This document shows positions 21,967 through 31,528 of a stretch of 64,000 nucleotides of DNA, piece after piece. This stretch comes from Eucommia ulmoides (taxonomy: Eukaryota > Streptophyta > Magnoliopsida > Garryales > Eucommiaceae). The stretch spans positions 50,143,647 through 50,207,646 of the forward strand of contig CM028328.1 of NCBI GenBank assembly GCA_016647705.1. Reading direction: 5' to 3'. The notes below the pieces were generated by a model, which was not told where the DNA came from, ran no database searches, and saw only the letters and a program-made list of their open reading frames with translations. The translations under genes and the position numbers were made by a program. Numbering within the stretch: the first letter of the stretch is position 1; every line of letters begins with the position of its first letter.

Positions 21967-23664
21967 TGGTAGCGCGCAAAATACGCCGCTACTTACTCTC
22001 GCAAGTATACGAGGTCTAAGTTTTAGTATAGTGTGATCATTAAGATCAGGTTATCGTATCCACAGGGATTGTTGTCATTACTATCGAATACCGCGTTTGT
22101 CGTGACCTAAGTTTATCTAGGCGAAAAACAAATGTATTTAATTAATTAAACTAATACTAATATATCCTAAATTAACTACACTATTATGTTAATATGTTTT
22201 AGGGTGAAGAATTGTATAGGGATTAATGTGTTTACAAATACGTGTTCGATTCCGATTTACTCCCGTTTACATTGTTCGACCTCTTTGACAACCTCGGTAC
22301 GTAAACTCCGCCGCCACCTCTTCCGAGTGTAAGACGGGAGAATACATGACTTCAAGTCAACGGAAAATCCCCCCTCAACGTCTTAACGACCCCAGGTCAC
22401 GTGAGTCTCGCCCAGTGTCATTGATTGCACACAATCCAACTCCCTCCCGGGTTATTGGATCGTCGCGTTGTATTTACCCTATCGACAATCTCCGTTCTAA
22501 AACTCCCTCGCCACCTCTTCTGAGTGTAAGACGAGGGATATAACGAGACTTCGAGTCAACGAAGAGGTCCCTCTCAATGTCTTAACAACCTTAGGTAGCG
22601 TGTGTCTTGCCCAACGTCATCGATTGTCCACGATTCAAACCCCGACCGGGTTATAGAATCGTGGCGTTTGTTTACCCTATTCCGAATCTCGGGTTTTGTC
22701 AAAACCCTGTATTCTCCATTTATCAATCCAAGCATAATAAACAAACAATACGATAAATACAATCAAACTACGAATAACAATCACAAATGAAACACCGAAA
22801 TCATCCAAACAACGTATTTATAAATATTAGGTTAATCCCTACTACAATCCATATTTAACTCAGGGCCATAGTCGCATATACAATTAAATAACGAGCTAAA
22901 TATTCTCACATTCTCCTAAGATAAAGAAATAAGAAAAAACGATCGAAGAATGTAGCCTCGTCCGAAGATAAACCGCTAAGAACGCTCCATGATCGATTCG
23001 CCGTCTTCTCCACTTCGGGATGCGAGCTCCACACCTAAAATTCCTAACCCTTAGCTTAACTATAGCCTAAGGGGCTCATAAAATCAAGAGAGAGGAGGAA
23101 GATCCCGGCCAAGGGGGGAGGAAAGGAGATATTTATAGCAAAAATATCCTAAAAATATCTAAAGGTTGTGCAGGGAAAATTCGCCTAGGCGGAGTTAGTT
23201 CGGTTAAGTCTGATCGCCTGGGCGGTGAAGTAGGTGGTGGACTGGAGAACATTCTGTTGAAATTCCTCCCAAGCGAAGAAAACTTCACCTAGGCGAGCGG
23301 CTGTCAGTAGCCCTTCTTCGTCCTCTGCTAGATTTCTGCCTAAGCGGTAGAATTTGCACTCAGGAGGTCGTCCGTCAGTAACATTTTTCTCTTCTCTGCA
23401 TTTTCACCGCTTAGCCGGTGGTCTGGACGCCTAAGCGGTGGGCCTGTTTTATCGTTTAGCCTCTAAGCTTGTTTATCCACCGTAACTTCGAACCGCTTTG
23501 GTTCGATCTCATCGTTTTAGCTCCAGTTTCCTATCTTTTTGACCCACACACCTGAGTTATACAAAAAGTATAAATACTAATTAAAAAATAATAAAAATAA
23601 CTATAAACATATTTGAAAACTAACCAATTCGGATTGGAAATAGATAGGTTTTTCACACCTATCA
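21967..23664 (-). mobile_element. Athila-type solo LTR with two U5 modules
   Basis: The minus strand starts TGATAGGTGTGAAAAACC at 23664 and ends ..GCGCTACCA at 21967, with a perfect cactg duplication. Order along the minus strand: palindromes (23160-23450), TATA box (23128-23140), then two modules anchored by gagtgtaagacg on the plus strand at 22325 and 22522 (197 bases apart) plus a partial one, and finally the ccacagggattg block at 22060-22071. No internal region or second LTR is present, so it arose by LTR-LTR recombination. Confidence 0.87.
23160..23450 (-). repeat. Palindrome array in solo LTR U3
   Basis: Imperfect copies of CGCCTAGGCGG, CGCCTGGGCGGTG, CACCTAGGCGAG, CGCTTAGCCGGTG and CGCCTAAGCGGTG, all variants of one dyad, just upstream of the TATA box. 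Confidence 0.8.
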
Positions 23665-23785
23665 CACTGTTCAGTTACAACAAATAAATCAAATAAACAA
23701 ATGAATTCAATGAAAATAAAACAAAAGAATTATCGTCATTAATATTCAACCACTTGGTCATAATATCAACCAAATTAAAACACTT

Positions 23786-23803
23786 CTCCGACAACGACGC
23801 TAA
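23786..23803 (-). other. Athila-1 primer-binding site
   Basis: The minus strand reads TTAGCGTCGTTGTCGGAG five bases after the LTR end. It is close to TGGCGCCGTTGTCGGGG, the tRNA-Asp-type site used by Athila elements. Confidence 0.75.
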
Positions 23804-23808
23804 AAACT

Positions 23809-25172
23809 TGGTCAAGGCCAATTAAGATGCTCACGTCTGACTTTACTCACAAGTGCACGAGGTCAAGTTTTAGTATAATAATCATGAGATCGGATATCAT
23901 TCCACTGGGGAAGTGTAAATTAGTTGAATACTGTAATTTGCGTAGTCTCATATTATCTCGACTTTTCAAGAATTATTTGTATTTTAATTAACAACTAAGA
24001 TAAATGACAGCTATTAGGTTAGTTCTAACTATATTGATTACCTAGGTATTGATTTCTTTCACATAATATATATTTGACTTCATTTAGTTAGCTATAATGG
24101 TGTTTATCCTATCCGACAATCTATGTATGTACAACTAGCTCACTCCCTCTTCCGAGTGTAAAGCGAGTGAATATATGACTTCACGTTGACACTGAAATCT
24201 CCCTCAAACGTCTTTTCAAACACATAGTCACACGCGTCTTGAACCAACGTCATGGATTGCACACCTTCTAACGCCCTCCCGGGTCGTTAAAACATCACGT
24301 TGTGTTTACCCTAGTCCGAATCCGGAGTTACCTCTCTCGAGTGTTAAACCCCGTATTCTCGGTTTATCGTAACAAGCATAATATCAAGAGTAATGGTAAA
24401 CACAATTGGATTTAAACAAATGACCATTAAAGTAACGTATATTTAATCAAACTAGAATTTACATGATCTATAAAGTAACATATATTAAATCAAACTAGCA
24501 TTTACATGATTTACAACAACACCTAGATAATATTTATCTAATACTACATGATACCACCCATACAACATACAAAACAAGAGTGATTCAACATCATTAGATA
24601 TGGGAAAGTAATTACAAAGATAAAAACAAGGGAAGAACGATCAAAACTAAGAGTGGAATGGTTTACTGTCGCTAAGTATCGCTCCGCAAATGGTTCATCT
24701 TCTTCCAAATGATAAACCTCTTCCGTGATCTCTCAAAAATGGCTAAAGAACACTATACTAGGGTTAGGAATGTTCAACAACCTTTTTCAGACATGGAAGA
24801 GTTGTATTTATAGGCTCCAGGTTTCAAAAATATCTAAAAGATCTTATTCTCATTGTAGAGCTGACCGTCTAGGCGGTGAGTAAGTCAGTTAAGCCTTCGT
24901 CGCGGTGGTAGAGGATGTGGTGAATTTAGGAACTTGTTCAATTTCAGCACTCCCTGTATTCTCATTGCCTAGGCAGTGGGACTACAGTCTTGATCCCTTG
25001 TATTTTTCTAACTTTTTTTGGCCTTTTTACCTACTGTTTTGCTCGTTTATTTCTTGTTCACGTCCCTACACCTGATTTACTTAAAATAACTAAAACTCAA
25101 TTAAAACATTAATAAAACACTCAAAAACTGGTAAATTCGATTTAGAAGTAGATAGGTATTTTACACCTATCA
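23809..25172 (-). mobile_element. Athila-1 5' LTR
   Basis: The minus strand starts TGATAGGTGTAAAATACC at 25172 and ends CTTGACCA at 23809. It has a TATA box at 24803-24814 and palindrome remnants at 24860-24985. One complete U5 module is anchored at about 24155, with a partial one at about 24330. It contains a short internal duplication of AGTAACRTATATTAAATCAA (24432 and 24475) absent from the 3' LTR. Confidence 0.87.
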
Positions 25173-25760
25173 GTCATCCATGGTGGACTCGGTTCTAGAG
25201 GTGAAACATCATCTTTCAGAAGGAGGTATGAGCGAAGGGACAAACAAAAAGCGGACAGGGACATATATGAAGTATGCACCGTAGATTCTTCGGCACACAA
25301 TTTTATCTCCTTTAGCGAGGCCAACCTCCGGGGAGTACATATGCCCCACGATGATGCCCTATTTATTACTAACCTTTTCAGTTATTTCAAGATGGTGCAT
25401 GTCCTAGTCAATGGAGGGAGGTCAGCTGACATCATCCTTAAATGGGACTTTAACAAGCTAGAGACAAAGGTTGGCGCTCTACAACCCACTAAGTCCCCCT
25501 AGTCGGTTTTAGGGGGAAAAATGCTTAATTCACTCGGATGGGCCTCCTTGCTTGTCACAATTGGGACAAGTCCAAGGTCTGTGATGGTATGGGCCAAGTT
25601 CTTAATTGTGGACAGACCGTCTCCATACAATGCTATCACAGGGAGACCGATCGTCTCAGTATTCAAGGCCGTTTACTCTCTGCACCATTAAATCATGAAA
25701 TTTCCTACTAATCAGGGGATCAGAGAAGTCCGAGGTGATTAGGAGGCATCATGAACCTGT
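25173..25760 (+). pseudogene. Tat-1 protease
   Basis: Continues the gag-pro frame after the Athila insertion with VIHGGLGSRG. It then shows the Tat protease block: ISFSEANLRGVHMPHDDAL, then VLVNGGRSADIIL. The active-site Asp of the D-(S/G)-G motif is replaced by Asn. Later SPYNAITGRPIVS and MKFPTNQGIREVRGD match the flap and C-terminal segments of Tat proteases. This enzyme would mature the Gag-Pol polyprotein. Stops are present. Confidence 0.82.
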
Positions 25761-25796
25761 ACCCAGAGGTCACTAGAGCAAAATAAATAGTAAGCA

Positions 25797-26820
25797 GTGG
25801 CGGGGCCTGAGCCTCTAGGGTCTAAGCTAGCAACTCTTGAGCTTATTGCCCTAGATCCTGAAGAAGTCCTGGTGCCGATTGATGACCTCAGAGATGAGGA
25901 GCCAGACCCTTGCCCACATGAAGACTTGGTTGAAGTTGCGATTCATCCAAATCTTAAAGAAATAACCGTTAGAGTAGGAGCCAAGCTCACCCAAGGAAAA
26001 CGAGCTGAGCTCACAAAGCTACTGCGAAAGAATGTCAATGTATTCGCTTGGTCCCATGATGAGCTCTTCGAAATTCATCCAAACGTGGCCATGCACAGGA
26101 TGCATGCAGACCCACACCATCCTTTAGTCAAGAAAAAGATGAGGAAATTCCACTTTGAACACCAGAAAATCATCGAGGAGGTGACGCTTTCGGACTAGCT
26201 ATCCAATGTTGTGCTCACCTCGAAAGTCGGCGGCAAGTAAAGACTTTGCATTGACTTTAAGGACCTCAACAAGGCATGCCCTAAAGATTTCTTTCATCTG
26301 CCAAGGATTGATCTTATCATTGATGCTACGGCGGGTCACGAGCTCTATAGTTTTTTGGACGCTTATGCTGGCTACAATCATATCCCTTTATTCTCCCCTG
26401 ACAAAAACAAGACATCTTTCATTATGGACAAGGGAACATATTGCTACAAGGTTATACCCTTCGGCCTGTGCAATGCTAGAGCTACCTACCAGAGGTTGGT
26501 TAACAAAATGTTCAAGGAAGAGATTAGTAAAACCATGGAAGTTTACATTAATGATATGCTGGTGAAAAGCTCGCAACCTCCAGAAATGTGTTGGCACACT
26601 GAGAACCCACCTGATGAAGCTCAACCCCACCATGTGCATCTTCGGCATCTCTGCTAGGAAATTCCTTGGTTATATGGTCTCTCAACGTGGAATTGATGCC
26701 AACCCTAACCAGATCACTACTATACTTAGCATGTCCTTGCCCTGCTCAAAGAAGGAGATCCAAATGCTGACCGGCAGGCTTACAGCCCTAAACCGGTTCA
26801 TCTCTAAGTTTTCAGAGTAG
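25797..26820 (+). pseudogene. Tat-1 reverse transcriptase
   Basis: A frame from 25797 to 26198 carries the linker and N-terminal RT part (KLLRKNVNVFAWSHDEL, then AMHRMHADP). After a stop it continues with RLCIDFKDLNKACPKDFF, FLDAYAGYNHIPL, TSFIMDKGTYCYKVIPFGLC and ATYQRLVNKMF. The catalytic box is VYINDML at 26541-26561, where YVDD or YIDD is expected, so one catalytic Asp is lost. A frameshift at about 26600 moves the C-terminal part (PTMCIFGISARKFLGYMVS, LTGRLTALNRFISKF) to another frame. Confidence 0.9.
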
Positions 26821-26829
26821 TGTTCGCCC

Positions 26830-27340
26830 TTTTTCAAGGTGTTTCGTGGGAACAAATGCTTTAACTGGACAAGTGAGTGTAAAGCAGCATTTTGTGATCT
26901 GAAACGTTGTCTCTCCTCCGCTCCCCTACTCAATACTCCCAAAGTGGGGGAGGAGTTGTTCTTATACATTTATGCTTCCTCAATCGCGATAAGCGCAGCC
27001 CTGGTGATGGAGAAAAATGGTGTTCAGAACCCGGTGTAGTACTCTAGCAGGGTCCTCTTGGACGCTGAGACCAGATACTCAAAATTTAAGAAGTTGGCTT
27101 ATGCCCTACTAATCGCCTCCAGAAAACTCCGACAATATTTCCATGCGCACACCATTGTGGTTTTGATCGACCAACCCCTGTAGCAGATCTTGCATTCTCC
27201 TAATGTCTCAAGAAGGATGATGAAGTATAGCTTTAAGCTAGGACAGTTCCATATCAAATATCGGCCGAGAATGGCCATCAAAGGCCAAGTCCTCTCTGAT
27301 TTCATTGCAGAACTCAACTTCCTAGAAGCGCAGGGTCCGG
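26830..27340 (+). pseudogene. Tat-1 RNase H (Ty3 type)
   Basis: KAAFCDLKRCLSSAPLL, then EELFLYIYASSIAISAALV, SSRVLLDAETRYSKFKKL, ALLIASRKLRQYF and MKYSFKLGQFHIKYRPR follow RT in the usual order. This is the first RNase H and its connection domain. Stops occur at the PV*YSSR and PL*QIL positions. Confidence 0.86.
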
Positions 27341-27399
27341 AAGCAAATTGTCAGAGGCCTCCATCTCCAGGAGACCCGGGGACCTCCTCCAACCCATGC

Positions 27400-27893
27400 G
27401 ACTTTGACCCGACAACGTGGCAGCTCTTCACACGTGGATCATCCAATGTGGGCGGCAGTAGGGAAAGAATAATTCTAGTAACCCCTAATAAAGAAGTTGT
27501 TGAATACACTCTCTGACTTAAGTTCAGGGCTACGAACAATGAAGCTGAGTACAAAGCCTTGCTCGTTGGTCTTCGCTTAGCGAGGGAATTCAGTGTACAA
27601 ACTCTCCTAGTCATTTGTGACTTGTAACTCGTGGTCAACCAAGTGAACGGATACATGGAAAAGGATCCAAGTATGTTGGCATACTTAGAAAGGGTCAAAT
27701 CACTTATGACGAAATTTGAAAAAGTCCAAGTGTCTCAAATTCCGCGAGAAGAGAATAGGCACGCTGACGCCCTGGTGAATCTAGACTTAGCGGTAGAGTG
27801 GACTCTAAAAATGAGCATTCATGTAGAGTACCTTGACAGTCTAAGGATTGCAGCCTCAGAACCAGTGGCCATTATTTGTGAACTCACTGGTTA
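27400..27893 (+). pseudogene. Tat-1 second RNase H (archaeal type)
   Basis: WQLFTRGSSNVGGSR matches the usual W-x-L-x-V-D-G-S-S-N start, with the first catalytic Asp changed to Arg. Next come FRATNNEAEYKALLVGLRL, with the catalytic Glu kept, and ICDL*LVVNQVNGYME. The end reads VSQIPREENRHADALVNL, closing with the conserved 'H-A-D-A-L' Asp. A second RNase H of this kind between RNase H and integrase is diagnostic for the Tat lineage. Confidence 0.88.
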
Positions 27894-27899
27894 GCCGAT

Positions 27900-29125
27900 A
27901 GACCCAATCAAGTAGTACCTGGAGCGAGGTACCCTCCTAGGGGATTGGACGGAGGCCAAAAGTGTACGCTACTGAGTAGCAAGGTACACTCTCCTTGACA
28001 AAGTTCTTTATCGAAAGTCATTTTCAGGCCCCTATTCCAGGTGTGTTCATTCTAAAGAAGCCAAGTATGTCTTGAGCAAGACTCACGAACGATTGTGTGA
28101 CAACCATTTGAGGGGGAAGGTCCCTCACCGAAAAACTACTCTTCCACGGATATTTCTAGCCCAAAATACGTGAAGATGCCATGCAATTCGTTAAGAAATG
28201 TGATAAGTGTCAGAGATTTGCACCGTACCCTCAAGCTCCTCCCACCGTGCTAGTTCCAATAACAAATCCACGGCCCTTTTCCTAGTGGGGCATTGATCTG
28301 CTGGGGCTTTTCCCAAGGGACCAACTAGAAGACAAAGCGGGTCGAGGCTAAGCTACTGGCACAAATCACCAAGGAAAAAATTAGTGACTTTGCATGGAAG
28401 AGCATAGTGTGCCGATTTGGGATCCCAAAAGCAATTATGTCTGACATTGGTACCCAGTTCATTAACTCCTTCTTCATTACCTTCTGTGCAGATCTAGGGA
28501 TCAGGACGAACTTTGCCTCCCCTAGCCACCCTCAATCAAATGGCCAGGTGGAGGTTATAAACAAGACTATCTTGCATGGGTTGAAAACAAGACTTGATAA
28601 ATGAAAAGGATGGTGGGTAGAAGATATCTACCATGTCCTTTGGGTATACTACACCACTCCAAGAACTCCAACCAGTGACACACCTTTTGCGATGACCTTC
28701 AACTCCGAGGCCGTTATCCCCACAGAAATGAGTGTGCAGACTCTTAGAACTATTGTGGCCTTTGATCAAATTAGGAATGATGTGGCGTTACCGTTGAACC
28801 TTGACCTCCTCGAAGAGTGAAGGAAAAAAGCCCAGATATGGTAAGCTGCCTACCACCAAAGGGTAGCGAGATACTACAACCGACGAATCCACCCTTGCTC
28901 CTTTGCCATCAGTGACCTTGTTCTCAGAAAAGCCATTCTGGACACCAAAGAACAAGGCACCGGGAACCTAGCCCCCACCAGGAAAAGTTTATATAGGGTC
29001 ACTGGGATAACGTGTCCAGGCACCTACGATATTAAAATAGAGAAAGGTGTGGCACTCAGGCACTCGTGGAATGCCGAAACGCTACTTCTGTGGGGAAGAT
29101 TCACCTTTATAAATAACTTCTACTT
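27900..29125 (+). pseudogene. Tat-1 integrase
   Basis: The zinc-binding part is seen as AKYVLSKTHERLCDNHLRG near 28047, followed in another frame by KCDKCQRFA (about 28200). The core shows WGIDLL near 28288 with the first catalytic Asp intact. Then MSDIGTQFINSFF carries the second Asp and SHPQSNGQVEVINKTIL the Glu (frame 28407-28604). The C-terminal part includes AFNSEAVIPTEMS, NLDLLEE, AYHQRVARYYNRR and a final RHSWNAETLL. Several frame changes make it non-functional. Confidence 0.87.
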
Positions 29126-30747
29126 TGTATAGTGTAATAGTTTTTGCTTATCAAAGTAAAGAAGATGTTGTGTACAATTTGCCTTGTGCTCCTCCAAGTA
29201 AATGGCATCCTAGCCGACAAGGTCGTAGATGATTCTTTATAACGGCCTCCCGACAATCAAACGTCGCAGAGAACTCTCCACAAGACTCATCCCAGCGCTC
29301 AGCATCAAGGGTGACAACCAAATCCTCTTCAGGAGTCAATAGTCTGTACCCGGGAAAGGACTAAGGTCATCCACCAAGGGCGGGGGCATTAATCGGGTCT
29401 GCGGACCTGCAACAAAATACCTCTCCGCACCAGTCGTTGATAAGTTCGATGTTTTAAAATTAAAGGTGCTCCTGTATAGGCTAAAAATGAGATAACCTGA
29501 AGAGGTTCGGGAATGAACTCGACAAGGGAGAACTCGCCAATGACCGACTATGGGACACCAACCGTCATGCTGAATCTCAATGGACCGCGAGGACCAGGCA
29601 CCCTAGGAAACCATCATCCTAAGTCCGCAACATGATTTTCTCACAATCAACTCCTATCCCGGACTGGGGGGGTAGTGGTCCAAGGCCTTGGATAGAGACG
29701 AGAAGTTCTTGAAGTTTTTGTTTAGAGAAGTTTTTGTAAACTTTTCAAAATTTTACCACTCTAAAAACCATGCCAGGCAAAGAATAATGTGGAAAAAATG
29801 TCGGGAAGAAGGACAGACTTGTAGAAGTACACAAAACAATAATTTACATTTATATGTTCAAAAGATGTACAAGAAGGGGTCATCAGCCCATTACAAAAAG
29901 AGGGTATTGTCGACCTAATTCAAGTTGACAAAAAGAATAGGTAAAAAGTCTACGAAAAATCAAGTGTTGGGAAAGCAACGGCCCAGAGATCAGTCCTCCT
30001 CACCCTCAAAATAAGGAGTGTCCGGGAGGAGAGAAGAAACGTCAAGCTCACCCTCATCAGTTACCCCCTACTAGCCCAAGGCCAGCAACACTGTTGGCCC
30101 CAAGGATAGTGTCGCTAGTCCTCTGGGGCCAGCACATCTGGTAGTATGGTCAGGCATTTTTAGAGTCGGGCATGGCTCGATCCCTACTTGACGTGCGCTC
30201 CTCCTCTCGGGCTTGCCTCAGTTTTCTCCATGGTGAAGTCTTGTCCGTGCTCAGGGTTTGTTCATGGTGAATGTATGTTGCCCTAAAAATATAAAACATT
30301 TGTGGCCGCCCTATCGTGCTACCTGACCCCAGACCCCGGTCATATGTAAGCTTATTTCAAATTAGCTCCTCATAAAAAACTAACCGTAGGAAAAGCAACA
30401 CCATAAAAATTAAATAAATTCGGGGTTGCCCTGCCGTGCTACCTGACCCCAAACCTCGTTCGTATGGGAGCGCATTTCAAATTAGCTCATCTAAAAAAGT
30501 TCAAGTGTTGAAAAGTTATCATCCTGATAATCGAAGAAATTCGGGATCGCCCTGTCGTGCTACCTAACTCCGGACCCCGATCAAATAGAGGCCTACTTCA
30601 AATAAGCTCCTTAGGGAAAAACTAATTCTCAAAAAAATGTTGGTCAGAGGTGTTTCTCACGCTTCGAGTCTCTAGGACACCCGTTTTAGCCAGGAATTGA
30701 TATCCTTGACGGCCTCACTTCCCTCGCGCATACGTCTAGGAGGTGAC
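29126..30747 (+). other. Tat-1 3' UTR
   Basis: About 1.6 kb between integrase and the 3' LTR with no convincing gene on either strand. It holds a G-run block GGACTGGGGGGGTAGTGG at about 29662, whose counterpart ATACTGGGGGGGCAGTAAC lies at 40529 in Tat-3. A tandem repeat follows at 30300-30640. The stretch just before the LTR, CTAGGAGGTGAC at 30736-30747, is the likely polypurine tract. Long, variable, repeat-bearing 3' UTRs are usual in Tat elements. Confidence 0.7.
30300..30640 (+). repeat. Tandem repeat, about three 120-bp units, in Tat-1 3' UTR
   Basis: Units start at about 30304 (GCCGCCCTATCGTGCTACCT), 30424 (GTTGCCCTGCCGTGCTACCT) and 30543 (ATCGCCCTGTCGTGCTACCT). Each continues with ACCCC..., then TTCAAATTAGCTC and an A-rich tail. 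Confidence 0.88.
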
Positions 30748-31523
30748 TGATTAGGATATTTTTGGACACTTCTGAGTTAGCATTTGAGACCCAGCCACGT
30801 GTCCGTCGTCATAGTAACAGGAATGTATTCCAAAATCTACAAAGCCACACTGGATCATACACCGACCACGGCTCCTCCTTAGAACCCCATTTACATCCAG
30901 AGATGAGCGAGGAGCCCCGAAGAGACGTGCCGCTCTAAGCTCTGCGTCATGCCCTGGGTGGTCAGTTTTAGAAACTTATCCATTCACCTCGATCGGCTCC
31001 TCCTTTCATCTTGTTTCTTCTCTAGGACACTAGCTCACCACCGTAAGCCTGACAAAGGTCTGCGGGCTTCGCCCAATGGGACCAAAAGCCCAAGCCCAGC
31101 GATGATCTCCTAAACGCCCAGAATTATGGACTAAATAAAGAATTGCGACTAATTAACCATGTTTAGGCCCGAATAATCATCTCCAAACCCTATATATACC
31201 GGGGGCTATATAAACTTGAGGTATGCTTGAATACGCTTACATTACATGCGAGTTCATTTGTTTACTTGGTGTATTATTGTACATTTTCTCTTTGAGCACT
31301 GATTAACACGACAAAGTGGCTTCACCAGGACGAATCCCCGTCTGAGCCTTTTGCAGGTACACTCCTTGAGGAGCTGGACTATGGACAAAACAGGCGAGTC
31401 CCCCTAGCACCCGGCACATCTCACTTGAAGAATTTCCAACCAACATCTCCACCTCAGCAGGAGGACCTACCCGTCATCCGACTAGACCATATTCGAGGCG
31501 TGTACTAGTTTTATACACCAACA
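30748..31523 (+). mobile_element. Tat-1 3' LTR
   Basis: It starts TGATTAGGATATTTTTGG and ends TTATACACCAACA, with a TATA box CTATATAAAC at 31206-31215. It pairs with 14781-15584. The flank ataca follows. Confidence 0.88.
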
Positions 31524-31528
31524 ATACA

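Larger units (their letters stand above)
17428..25172 (-). mobile_element. Athila-type element without pol (Athila-1)
   Basis: Minus-strand element with LTRs at 23809-25172 (5') and 17428-18782 (3') and a perfect gtcat duplication. The 5' LTR is followed by a tRNA-Asp-like primer site, and the 3' LTR is preceded by the typical Athila tract AGTTTGGGGCTATT. Internal DNA is only about 3.3 kb once the solo LTR at 21967-23664 is removed. It holds gag and a long 3' UTR; protease, RT, RNase H and integrase are absent. The LTRs are visibly more alike than those of the host Tat element, apart from a deletion in the 3' LTR, so this is a younger insertion. Confidence 0.88.
14781..31523 (+). mobile_element. 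Tat-lineage Ty3/gypsy element (Tat-1), nested host of an Athila element
   Basis: LTRs lie at 14781-15584 and 30748-31523. The flanks gtaca (14776-14780) and ataca (31524-31528) are a 5-bp duplication with one change. The internal order is gag, protease, RT, RNase H, archaeal-type RNase H, integrase, long 3' UTR. The second RNase H and the tRNA primer site of the TTGGCgCCGTCTGTGGGAA type are Tat-lineage hallmarks. The coding region is interrupted at 17428-25172 by a minus-strand Athila element. The own sequence is about 9.0 kb after removing it. Many stops and frameshifts are present. Confidence 0.88.

Noticed and set aside
22325..22540. CRISPR-like direct repeats in the LTR modules
   Set aside because: The repeats are about 200 bases apart, imperfect along their whole length and located inside LTRs.
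25797..26198. Stand-alone host protein
   Set aside because: The frame is the N-terminal linker and start of Tat RT, continuous with the RT motifs that follow.
29151..29339. Antisense ORF in the Tat-1 3' UTR
   Set aside because: Only 62 codons, no similarity to the Tat-2 extra ORF, and no promoter-like sequence.
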